The notes beneath the pieces were generated by a model. The model ran no database searches. It was not told the DNA's origin and worked only from the letters and a program-made list of their open reading frames with translations. Below, piece by piece: positions 1 through 7,411 of a stretch of 64,000 nt of DNA. Position numbers and translations under genes: made by a program. Position 1 is the first letter of the stretch; each line of letters starts with the position of its first letter. This DNA comes from Anaerosporobacter faecicola (lineage in GTDB: Bacteria > Bacillota > Clostridia > Lachnospirales > Lachnospiraceae): contig NZ_JAAQRO010000011.1 in NCBI RefSeq assembly GCF_012070565.1, positions 62,001 through 126,000 of the forward strand. The letters are read 5' to 3'.

Positions 1-375
1 ATATAGATTTGCAGTAATCGTTGTTTGAATTCTTGATACTGGATTTAATTCCATAACCATAGAGAAACCAATCTCCATATCAACCATTTGTCCAGCAAAA
101 TTTAATATATACATACACATGTTTGCGCTAAAACCAATTAATATGCCTGTTATCAATTCTCTTGTTATCAAGATTGCATAATCTAATACGCCTGTGTATT
201 CTAGTCGAGCACTTGGCATTGTACTGAATATGATAAGAGCCATAAATACACTTAATCCGACTTTAACTTTTCTAGGTACACTGGTTAGACTAAGAAAAGG
301 CGCAGTATATATAAATCCTGATATTCGCACTAAAATTAATAAATATACTTCTAAATCCTCTACTGCAAAATTCAT
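1..375 (-). CDS. fliR: Flagellar export apparatus protein FliR, N-terminal part (runs off left edge)
   Basis: FliR is a membrane component of the flagellar type III export gate, which passes rod, hook and filament subunits. Only the first 125 codons are present. The protein opens MNFAVEDLEVYLLILVRISG, followed by hydrophobic segments, as expected for the first helices of the FliR/SpaR family. The ATG at 375 is preceded by GGTAGGATGAG, which fixes the start. It follows fliQ by 37 nt and fliP-fliQ-fliR is the canonical order. Identity rests on the N-terminus plus position; the C-terminal part and any flhB neighbour lie outside the window. Confidence 0.9.
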   Translation of the reverse strand, partial: MNFAVEDLEVYLLILVRISGFIYTAPFLSLTSVPRKVKVGLSVFMALIIFSTMPSARLEYTGVLDYAILITRELITGILIGFSANMCMYILNFAGQMVDMEIGFSMVMELNPVSRIQTTITANLY

Positions 376-412
376 ATCATCTCATCCTACCTAGTTATAC
401 CGTGCATCCCAT

Positions 413-682
413 TTATTTTATATACGTTCCGAAATTAGAGAATAATTCATACGTAAAGTCTACAATATTCTTAAAAATCCAAGAACCTGCTAACATGATC
501 ACCATAAAGATTGCAATCAGTTTTGGAACAAATGTCAATGTTTGTTCCTGTATAGATGTAATCGTCTGAAATATACTTACGATTAAACCTACAATCAGCG
601 ATACAAGCAACATTGGTGCAGAACACTTAATGATTACTAATAGTGTCTGTCTCGCTATATCAATAACTACATCTACATTCAT
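413..682 (-). CDS. fliQ: Flagellar export apparatus protein FliQ
   Basis: FliQ is a small, 89-residue, two-helix membrane protein of the flagellar export gate that assembles with FliP and FliR. The sequence MNVDVVIDIARQTLLVIIKC begins with the family-typical short amphipathic stretch. Two hydrophobic hairpin helices follow (about residues 12-38 and 48-75). The length is normal for the family. A six-residue upstream extension is possible in frame, but the ATG at 682 has GAAGAGGTG seven nt upstream and matches the family start. It sits 33 nt downstream of fliP. Confidence 0.95.
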   Translation of the reverse strand: MNVDVVIDIARQTLLVIIKCSAPMLLVSLIVGLIVSIFQTITSIQEQTLTFVPKLIAIFMVIMLAGSWIFKNIVDFTYELFSNFGTYIK

Positions 683-715
683 AAAACACCTCTTCACCAA
701 ACATGAAATCTATCG

Positions 716-1597
716 TCAATAGAACGTCTTAACTACATTGCCAATAATCAAATTCCAACCATCTGCTAATATAAAAAGCAAAATCTTAAATGGCATAGAA
801 ATCGTAGTTGGTGGTAACATCATCATACCCATTGACATCAGCGTTGACGCAACAACCATATCGATTACAATGAATGGAATGTACAATAAGAATCCAATGA
901 TAAATGCAGTTCTTAATTCGCTGATCATAAATGCTGGAATTAATACTGAGTTTGGTATATCATCTAACTCATATACCGTAATATTGGCCTCCCCTAAGTT
1001 CGCAATATCCATGAATAACTTAATATCCTGTGGACGATCCTCTAACTGTTTGTACATAAATTCACGTATAGGTTCCATTCCACGCTTGAATGCCTCTTCC
1101 TGCGTAATTTCCCCTGCAGATAATGGTTTGATTGCTTCATCATTGATCTGAGTAAAAATTGGTCCCATAATAAATACCGTTAAAAACAAGGATAATCCGA
1201 TTAAGACTTGGTTTGGTGGTGATGTTTGCGTTGCTAAGGCTGTCCTAACAAAATGTAATACGACAATTATTCTTGTAAATGAAGTCACCATCAATAGCAA
1301 AGAAGGTGCAATAGATATAATTGTTAAAATTATTACAATTTTTAAGGTAGACGCTACCCCATTCCCTTCTCCATTGGTAGAGAGATTTAAGTCAAATCCC
1401 AGTGGTTCATTACCAGATGAAACCTTTATATCAGAATCACTTGACTGATTAGCTGTTTGACTATCCGTTTGACTACTTGTCTGACTACTTGCCTTAACTG
1501 GTACAGAAAAAACCAGAATGACGATAGACAGAACAAACAGAGCAACAAATGAATTTAGGATTGCTTTACCAACTTTATTTTTTTTCTTTGTGCACAT
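716..1597 (-). CDS. fliP: Flagellar export apparatus protein FliP
   Basis: FliP forms the core of the flagellar export gate in the inner membrane. The 293-residue product has a cleavable-looking signal peptide (residues about 10-37, ending near VKASSQ). A Ser/Gln/Thr-rich segment (37-60) comes before the conserved body. The body starts at about residue 85 with an ILTIISIAPSLLLMVTSFTR-type first helix and includes the RTALATQTSPPNQVLIGL region, and it ends with the usual final helices. The low-complexity stretch after the signal peptide makes it somewhat longer than the enterobacterial protein. It lies 10 nt after fliO in the continuous operon. Confidence 0.96.
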   Translation of the reverse strand: MCTKKKNKVGKAILNSFVALFVLSIVILVFSVPVKASSQTSSQTDSQTANQSSDSDIKVSSGNEPLGFDLNLSTNGEGNGVASTLKIVIILTIISIAPSLLLMVTSFTRIIVVLHFVRTALATQTSPPNQVLIGLSLFLTVFIMGPIFTQINDEAIKPLSAGEITQEEAFKRGMEPIREFMYKQLEDRPQDIKLFMDIANLGEANITVYELDDIPNSVLIPAFMISELRTAFIIGFLLYIPFIVIDMVVASTLMSMGMMMLPPTTISMPFKILLFILADGWNLIIGNVVKTFY

Positions 1598-1607
1598 CTT
1601 TCAACCT

Positions 1608-2039
1608 CTATACATCATTCTTATCTTTTTTTGTCTCTTTTTTAGTCTTTTCATCATCGATCGCTTTCATATTTGTATTTGGTTTAATTTTCGCCAATAT
1701 CTCTTTAAAGGAAGGTGTTTCACTCACGCCTTCATTTATCTCTAATTTGCTTCCATCAACCTCTGTCAAATACTCAACATGATCCTTTGATACAGCTATA
1801 ACAATATACTTATCTGAAATTTTCAAAATCTGTACATACTTTGATTGGCTTAATCGCAATGTTTCAATAACTGTAATATTGCGATTTTTTGTTGTCATTC
1901 CAACACCAGTTTTTCCAATCCACCTTGATGTAAAATAAGCCAATACCAAAATTAGTACAAACACCACTAATAGTCCAAACAGTTCTGCAATATTTTCTAT
2001 CGTAGAACTGCCTTGGAATAAATAAATATATGATCGCAT
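1608..2039 (-). CDS. fliO: Flagellar biosynthetic protein FliO
   Basis: FliO is a 143-residue single-pass membrane protein that helps assemble the FliP gate. A transmembrane helix spans about residues 19-40 (LFGLLVVFVLILVLAYF). It is followed by a cytoplasmic FliO domain with the pattern of small beta strands (ITVIETLRLSQSKYVQILKI and YIVIAVSKDHVEYL), then a Lys-rich tail ending in KKETKKDKND. Only three bases separate it from cheY. Sequence conservation in this family is low, so the call relies on topology, the short FliO domain and its place directly before fliP. Confidence 0.87.
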   Translation of the reverse strand: MRSYIYLFQGSSTIENIAELFGLLVVFVLILVLAYFTSRWIGKTGVGMTTKNRNITVIETLRLSQSKYVQILKISDKYIVIAVSKDHVEYLTEVDGSKLEINEGVSETPSFKEILAKIKPNTNMKAIDDEKTKKETKKDKNDV

Positions 2040-2042
2040 ATA

Positions 2043-2405
2043 TTAGCCTATCGCTTTTTTTACTGCTTCGAGTACACGATCTGCTTGGAATGGCTTAACG
2101 ATGAAATCTTTTGCTCCAGTTTGAATGGATTCAATTACCATTGCTTGTTGTCCCATTGCTGAACACATGATAATATTTGCAGCAGGATCCATTGATTTAA
2201 TTTTCTTTAACGCTTGGATTCCATCCATCTCAGGCATTGTTATATCCATCATTACTAAGTCTGGTTTTGTTTCATTATATTTTTCTACTGCTTTTGCGCC
2301 GTTTTCTGCTTCTCCAGCAATTTCATAACCATTCTTCGTTAAAATGTCCTTAATCATCATTCTCATAAAAGCTGCATCATCACAAATTAAAATTCTCTTC
2401 GCCAT
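2043..2405 (-). CDS. cheY: Chemotaxis response regulator CheY
   Basis: This is a single-domain response regulator of 120 residues. All phosphorylation-site residues are visible: acidic pair D9/D10, phospho-acceptor D54 (VMMDITMPEMDG), switch S82 (IMCSAMG) and K104 (IVKPF). It has no output domain. When phosphorylated by CheA it binds the motor switch to change rotation. Encoded between fliY, whose product has CheC-type phosphatase signatures, and fliO, it is the usual clostridial fla-operon CheY. No CheA or other che gene appears in the window. Confidence 0.95.
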   Translation of the reverse strand: MAKRILICDDAAFMRMMIKDILTKNGYEIAGEAENGAKAVEKYNETKPDLVMMDITMPEMDGIQALKKIKSMDPAANIIMCSAMGQQAMVIESIQTGAKDFIVKPFQADRVLEAVKKAIG

Positions 2406-2433
2406 TTTTACCTCTCCTATCTATACTTCTCTT

Positions 2434-3642
2434 CTATTTTATGATTTCTGTCACTCTGATACCAAAGCACTCTTCAATTACAACGACTTCTCCTTTAGCA
2501 ACAAACTTGCCGTTTACTAATACATCAATTGGCTCACCAGCAAGTTTATTCAATTCAATAATTGTTCCAGGGGCAAAGTCTAAAATCTCTTTAATTGATT
2601 TGTTAGTTCTACCGAGTTCAACGGTAACCTCAAGAGGTACATCCATGATCAAATCAATATTCTCCTGTCCAGGTAATTGGGCAGCAACATTGTTAAATGG
2701 CTGGAATTGTGCAGGCTGAACATTAATATCCTGCATAGGCATCATCTGACCCATATTAGGCTGCATATAAGGCATCTGTCCTTGATACATTGGAACAGTT
2801 CCATAACCTGGCATAGGTTGATTCATCATTGGTTGTTGCCCCATCATCGGTTGAACTGGAGGCATCTGTTGCATTTGTGGTTGAACCTGTGGTGCTGGTT
2901 GTGGTTCTGGTGCATTACTTTGTACGTTGCTTTGTTCATGTGTATCTGCATTAGATCCTGACTCAGAGAATTTCTTATATAAATCTCTTGCAAAATCAAA
3001 TGGATACAATTGCATAATCTGACTATCTACCAAATCTCCGATTTCCATCTTAAATGCAACTTTTACAAATGGATGCTTTAAGAAATCAGAAATCTCAGAT
3101 TCATCAATTGTACTATTCAAATCGACAAGACTAGCAACTGGTGGGCTGATATCCACTTTCTTTTCTAACATAGAGGAAAGAGATGTAGATGCTGAACCCA
3201 TCATTTGGTTCATTGCTTCACCGATGGCACTTAAATGTAAGTCAGATAATTCACCTGCTACATTGGTTCCATCTCCACCCATCATTAAATCTGTAATAAT
3301 CTTTACATCTGATTCATTCAGAATCAGAATATTGTTTCCATCTAGACCTTCTTTATATGAAATCTGTATGAATACACATGGTTTTCCAAATTCCTGAGAT
3401 AATTCTTCCCATGTAGAATAGGAAACAACAGGAGTTGTAATCACTACTTTATTGTTTACCAAGGTAGACAATGTTGTAGCCGCAGTCCCCATGCTTATAT
3501 TCGATATCTCTCCTACTGCATCTTTTTCATCAGCAGTCAATGATTCCGATGAACCTGAAGCAGTATTATTTGCAGAAGAATCATCATTATCAATGCTACC
3601 TAGCAACGCATTGATTTCTTCTTGCGATAACATACCATCCAT
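2434..3642 (-). CDS. fliY: Flagellar motor switch phosphatase FliY (CheC-like plus FliN domains)
   Basis: FliY is both a switch component and a CheY-P phosphatase in Firmicutes. The N-terminus carries the switch-interaction motif LSQEEINALLGS. Residues about 40-210 form a CheC-type domain with two active-site helices containing the D/S-x3-E-x2-N signature (DAVGEISNIS and SAIGEAMNQM). Residues about 230-310 are a Met/Pro/Gln-rich linker. The C-terminal 80 residues are a FliN/SpoA domain (DVPLEVTVELGRTNKSIKEI). At 402 residues it is slightly longer than the Bacillus protein because of the linker. It follows fliM by 4 nt. Confidence 0.96.
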   Translation of the reverse strand: MDGMLSQEEINALLGSIDNDDSSANNTASGSSESLTADEKDAVGEISNISMGTAATTLSTLVNNKVVITTPVVSYSTWEELSQEFGKPCVFIQISYKEGLDGNNILILNESDVKIITDLMMGGDGTNVAGELSDLHLSAIGEAMNQMMGSASTSLSSMLEKKVDISPPVASLVDLNSTIDESEISDFLKHPFVKVAFKMEIGDLVDSQIMQLYPFDFARDLYKKFSESGSNADTHEQSNVQSNAPEPQPAPQVQPQMQQMPPVQPMMGQQPMMNQPMPGYGTVPMYQGQMPYMQPNMGQMMPMQDINVQPAQFQPFNNVAAQLPGQENIDLIMDVPLEVTVELGRTNKSIKEILDFAPGTIIELNKLAGEPIDVLVNGKFVAKGEVVVIEECFGIRVTEIIK

Positions 3643-3646
3643 ACTG

Positions 3647-4624
3647 TTACTCCTCCCTAATAATTGATGTTAATCTTACAGCATACGAATCCGAAGAAGC
3701 TCCCGGAAGTGCAGTAAATTTTTTTATATTACCAACATAGATATCTAGTTCTTCATCGACTTTGGTATTCAGTCGAATAATATCACCATTCTGAAGATTA
3801 AGGAAATCATTAACCGATATCATACTACTACCAAGTACTGCTTTAATTGGTATCTTCGCTTTTTCTATAGCAATTTCAATAATATCTTGATATGCCTTAT
3901 CATCTTTCACTTGCATTGTAGAGTACCAATACTTCGTATTCAACTTGTCGATTACCGGTTCTAAGCAATTGTAAGGTAAACAAACATTCATTAAACCTTC
4001 TACATTGCCAATTCGGATATTCATTGTTATGATCGACGTCATTTCACTTGGTTGAATAATTTGAGCAAATTGAGAATTAGTTTCAATTCTTTCTAGTCTT
4101 GGTTCTATATTGATAACATTTTGCCATGGCTCGATCAACAAATTCGTACATATATTAAATATTCTCTCGATAATTATTAACTCAATTTCTGAAAAATCTC
4201 TTGCTTTTTCAAGAGGTAACCCATTACCACCAAGCATACGGTCTACAATAGCATAACCAAGATTTGCCGCTAGCTCGATAACAATGTTTCCTTCTAGTGG
4301 AGCAAAATTAACAATACCTAATAGTACTGGATTTGATAATGCATTGGAAAATTCGGAGTATGCAGCTGCTTCTGAGTTCATAACTTCTACCTGAACATTC
4401 TTTCTCAAATAGGCAGGTAAGTTTGTTGAAAGCAATCTACCATAATGTTCGAATATAATCTCTAAAGTACGTAGATGTTCTTTCGAGAATTTTGATGGTC
4501 TTGCAAAATCATAGTTTTTAATTTGCTTCTCGCCTGTGTCTTTTATCTCATCGGCATCTAATTCACCACTACTTAACGCAGCAAGCAAATTATCTATCTC
4601 ATTTTGCGATAAGACGTCACCCAT
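3647..4624 (-). CDS. fliM: Flagellar motor switch protein FliM
   Basis: FliM is the middle C-ring protein and the main receptor for phosphorylated CheY. The 325-residue product starts MGDVLSQNEIDNLLAALSSG, the conserved CheY-P binding peptide. The large FliM middle domain follows (about 45-235) with an HYGRLLSTNLPAYLRKNVQV-like segment. A C-terminal SpoA domain (about 245-320) contains LQNGDIIRLNTKVDEELDIY. The start ATG has a strong AGGAGGTGA site that is itself part of a small inverted repeat (4631-4645). A 206-nt AT-rich gap separates it from fliL, unusual inside this operon. Confidence 0.97.
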   Translation of the reverse strand: MGDVLSQNEIDNLLAALSSGELDADEIKDTGEKQIKNYDFARPSKFSKEHLRTLEIIFEHYGRLLSTNLPAYLRKNVQVEVMNSEAAAYSEFSNALSNPVLLGIVNFAPLEGNIVIELAANLGYAIVDRMLGGNGLPLEKARDFSEIELIIIERIFNICTNLLIEPWQNVINIEPRLERIETNSQFAQIIQPSEMTSIITMNIRIGNVEGLMNVCLPYNCLEPVIDKLNTKYWYSTMQVKDDKAYQDIIEIAIEKAKIPIKAVLGSSMISVNDFLNLQNGDIIRLNTKVDEELDIYVGNIKKFTALPGASSDSYAVRLTSIIREE

Positions 4625-4630
4625 TGTTTC

Positions 4631-4645
4631 TCACCTCCTAGGTGA
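4631..4645 (-). repeat. Small inverted repeat containing the fliM ribosome binding site
   Basis: TCACCT at 4631-4636 and AGGTGA at 4640-4645 are perfect 6-bp complements separated by 3 nt. On the minus strand the hairpin contains the whole AGGAGGTGA Shine-Dalgarno of fliM. Pairing could limit initiation, though six pairs are marginal. Function is inferred. Confidence 0.4.
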
Positions 4646-4830
4646 TATTATAGTCATAGTAAATCCAGAAATTTTCAATATAAAGAAATGGTTGTCGTAA
4701 ATTTCTACATTCTATTACAAAAATTATCATAAAAAATAATTATAACTAATAATATCACATTTTTCGTTTAATATAAAGTAATAAATTAGTATTATTTAAA
4801 AACTGCTTATAGTAAATTATAATTAGTAAT

Positions 4831-5346
4831 TTATTGATATACTAAACTACCAAAGGCAATATCTTGCACTACTTTATCACCATATTTCTCATTCAACATC
4901 TTTATGATATTTTCTTTGATCACATCTTCATTTAATTTTGCTTCGTCTTTTGTATAGTTACTGAAGCTTTTACGAATAATATCATATACATTTGAAGTGG
5001 AAGCTTCGATATTTTTCTTTACTTTAGAAAAATCATCTACACCTTTATAAAGAGATATCGATATTTTACTAACTACCGCATATCGTTCTTTAGAAGAATC
5101 GGAGTCTTTCTTTAGATTGATAACTAATTCTTCATCTAAATCATAATTCTCCAAATCATCGACTGTAATTACTTTTTCATTGCCATTCTGTGCTTCCAAA
5201 TCTAAATTAATGATTTGTGCAACTTGATCAATTAAATTATTCGTCTTGTTGACATTTGGTACTACTGAAAAAACAATAACTGCAGTCAGTACTAAGTTAA
5301 CGATAGATAATGCTAAAATAACGATTGTTAAGATGTTTCTTTTCAT
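4831..5346 (-). CDS. fliL: Flagellar basal body-associated protein FliL
   Basis: FliL is a single-pass membrane protein that surrounds the stator and stabilises or tunes the motor. The 171-residue product has one N-terminal helix (about residues 5-27, ILTIVILALSIVNLVLTAVIVF) and then a periplasmic-type domain ending FGSLVYQ. An in-frame GTG three codons upstream exists, but the ATG at 5346 has GGGAG eight nt upstream and is preferred. Its place after motA-motB and before fliM is the usual one. FliL sequences are weakly conserved, so context carries part of the call. Confidence 0.88.
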   Translation of the reverse strand: MKRNILTIVILALSIVNLVLTAVIVFSVVPNVNKTNNLIDQVAQIINLDLEAQNGNEKVITVDDLENYDLDEELVINLKKDSDSSKERYAVVSKISISLYKGVDDFSKVKKNIEASTSNVYDIIRKSFSNYTKDEAKLNEDVIKENIIKMLNEKYGDKVVQDIAFGSLVYQ

Positions 5347-5379
5347 ACATGTCACTCCCTATTTGTAATATAGTAATTG

Positions 5380-6189
5380 TTACTTGCTTAATTCATTATA
5401 TATCTTGATTTCCACTCTTCTATTCTTTGCCCGTCCTTCTGGTGTATCATTGGAAGCAATTGGGTCAAACTCACTTCTACCAGAAGCTTCAAGAGTGGAA
5501 GGATCCAAGCCCTTTTTATCTGTTAAGTAATTCCATACAGATATTGCTCTTGCTGCAGATAAATCCATATTATCTGCATATTTAATATTACTTGATATCG
5601 GAACATTATCTGTGTGACCTTCGATCTTAATCAAACAATCACTATATTCCTTAAGGATATCTCCAATTTTATTTAGAATAGGAAGTGCTTCTTCTTTAAT
5701 TTCAGCTACTCCTGAATCAAATAATACGGAACCGCCAATTGAGAGTTTAATATATTGATTTTGTCCGTCAATCTTGACATCAACTTTCTTATCGATATTA
5801 TACTTCTCAGTTAACTCGGTGATTTCATCATACATTTCCTCAGAAATTTGTTTTCTTTGCTCTTCCAAATACTTCATAGGATCTGTTTCATCTGAATCAA
5901 CTTCTTCCTCCGCTTCATAACCCATCTCTGAAATGTAATTAGACAGCTCATTTAACTGGCTTACACCACTGGATATTAATTGGCCTTCACCAATTGCGGA
6001 TCCTCCACCACTGAAGATACTAAAGGAATTATTCAATGATGCTACCAATTGTTCATATTTATCTTCATCTACGGAAGACATGGAGAAAAGTAAAACGAAG
6101 AAACAAAGCAATAGATTCATCAAATCACTAAATGTATTCATCCAAGCAGGAGAACCTTTTGGTGGATCTTCTTGCCTCTTTCTAGCCAT
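5380..6189 (-). CDS. motB: Flagellar stator protein MotB
   Basis: MotB anchors the stator to peptidoglycan and forms the ion channel with MotA. In this 269-residue protein the N-terminal helix carries the ion-binding aspartate, D22 (PAWMNTFSDLMNLLLCFFVL). A plug/linker region follows (60-150), then an OmpA-like peptidoglycan-binding domain (about 150-265) with IKIEGHTDNVPI and GRAKNRRVEIKI. It overlaps motA by 8 nt, consistent with translational coupling. Whether protons or sodium are used cannot be decided from sequence here. Confidence 0.97.
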   Translation of the reverse strand: MARKRQEDPPKGSPAWMNTFSDLMNLLLCFFVLLFSMSSVDEDKYEQLVASLNNSFSIFSGGGSAIGEGQLISSGVSQLNELSNYISEMGYEAEEEVDSDETDPMKYLEEQRKQISEEMYDEITELTEKYNIDKKVDVKIDGQNQYIKLSIGGSVLFDSGVAEIKEEALPILNKIGDILKEYSDCLIKIEGHTDNVPISSNIKYADNMDLSAARAISVWNYLTDKKGLDPSTLEASGRSEFDPIASNDTPEGRAKNRRVEIKIYNELSK

Positions 6190-6997
6190 TTACTTCACCG
6201 CCCTCTTCTTCCGTCATATCATTTCTCATTGAAGGAGAAAGGAAGGATTTTAATTTTTCTTCAATAACACGAGGATTTTCACCTGCTTGAATGGATAATA
6301 GTCCTTCAACCATGACTTCCTTCGTCATAACTTCTGTATCATTGTTTAATTTTAATTTAGATGCGATTGGTGTACAGATCCAGTTTGCCAGCAATGAACC
6401 ATACAATGTCGTAATTAAGGCTAAAGCCATCTGTGGTCCAATGGAACTTGGATCATTCATCTTTTTCAACATGTTAATAAGACCGACCAAAGTACCAATC
6501 ATACCCCAGGCAGGACCCATTGTGGCCAAATCTTCCCAGAATGCTATTGTCTTTTTATGTCTTCCTTCAATCGAAATTAATTCTGTCTCCAGAATACTAC
6601 GTACTAATTCAGGATCAGTACCATCTACAATTAATAATATACCTTTCTTTAAAAACGCATCTTCTATATTATTCGCTGCTTCTTCCAAAGCCAGTAAACC
6701 TTCTTTACGTGCTATATTGGATAACTCGATAATCGTTGTAATTGTTGCAGATTCATTAGAAGGTAATATCTTTAATGCTAATTTAAAACTCTTTAAGTTG
6801 TTTAAGAATGATTTGATGCTTTTTGAAGCTGTAAATACAGCCATGAATGATCCACCAAATGTAATCAGCATGGAAGGATAGTTAATAAAATCACCTACTC
6901 TTCCCCATAATAATCTCATATTATCTTCATCAAATATAATACCAAATATCAATAATATAAAGGATACAATTAAACCGCCTATAGTTGCTATATCCAT
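6182..6997 (-). CDS. motA: Flagellar stator protein MotA
   Basis: MotA is the torque-generating stator subunit. The 271-residue product has the four-helix MotA/TolQ/ExbB layout: two N-terminal helices (about 4-24 and 33-55), a cytoplasmic domain carrying FWEDLATMGPAWGMIGTLVG, and two C-terminal helices (about 155-210). The Pro residues in the third and fourth helices expected for the family are present (GPAWG, WICTPIA). It lies 78 nt after flbD and its 3' end overlaps motB. Confidence 0.97.
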   Translation of the reverse strand: MDIATIGGLIVSFILLIFGIIFDEDNMRLLWGRVGDFINYPSMLITFGGSFMAVFTASKSIKSFLNNLKSFKLALKILPSNESATITTIIELSNIARKEGLLALEEAANNIEDAFLKKGILLIVDGTDPELVRSILETELISIEGRHKKTIAFWEDLATMGPAWGMIGTLVGLINMLKKMNDPSSIGPQMALALITTLYGSLLANWICTPIASKLKLNNDTEVMTKEVMVEGLLSIQAGENPRVIEEKLKSFLSPSMRNDMTEEEGGEVNG

Positions 6998-7075
6998 ATC
7001 ACCACCGCCTATTCTATGTAATTATTTATGTGAAAAGTTTATACTGTAATAAACTCTATTGTTCTAGGTTAAAAA

Positions 7076-7264
7076 CTAAATTTTAGCATATATTTTTCTT
7101 TTAAAATCAATTATGCGATCATTGATTTTTTCCATCTTCTCTGATACAACAAATTTTTTCCCATTAGTCAAGGTTATTACTGTATCTGGAGTTTCCTCTA
7201 CCGTTTCAATTAGATCGCAATTAATCGAAAACCTTACTCCATTCAATCTAGTTAATTCAATCAT
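7076..7264 (-). CDS. flbD: Small flagellar protein FlbD (SwrD-type)
   Basis: This 62-residue protein of the FlbD/SwrD family is encoded between flgE and motA, as in other Firmicutes. It begins MIELTRLNGVRFSINCDLIE and contains the conserved ETVEETPDTVITLTNGKK pattern. In Bacillus the homologue SwrD supports swarming motility by raising flagellar power, apparently through the stators. That role is known for the family and not visible here. The preceding intergenic region holds a 14-bp hairpin that may set its expression relative to flgE. Confidence 0.93.
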   Translation of the reverse strand: MIELTRLNGVRFSINCDLIETVEETPDTVITLTNGKKFVVSEKMEKINDRIIDFKRKIYAKI

Positions 7265-7291
7265 AAACGTCCTCCTTGTTTTCTTTACTTA

Positions 7292-7332
7292 AAGATAATC
7301 CTGCTCCTTACAGCAAGAAGCAGGATTATCTT
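7292..7332 (-). repeat. Perfect 14-bp stem hairpin between flgE and flbD
   Basis: AAGATAATCCTGCT (7292-7305) and AGCAGGATTATCTT (7319-7332) are perfect complements with a 13-nt loop. On the coding strand the stem ends in ...TCTTTAAG, so the U-tract is short. It could be a leaky terminator, a 3' mRNA-stabilising structure for the abundant hook mRNA, or a processing site between the early and late halves of the fla operon. Confidence 0.75.
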
Positions 7333-7411
7333 GTAACTCTGATTCTTCCCTGAATCTTGTAAAAACTTATTTATTTATTCTATTCCATCTATGATTTTAT
7401 ACTATCCGTTA

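Noticed and set aside
6291-6881. 196-codon open frame on the plus strand
   Set aside because: Antisense to motA, whose family motifs are intact; no independent evidence of coding.
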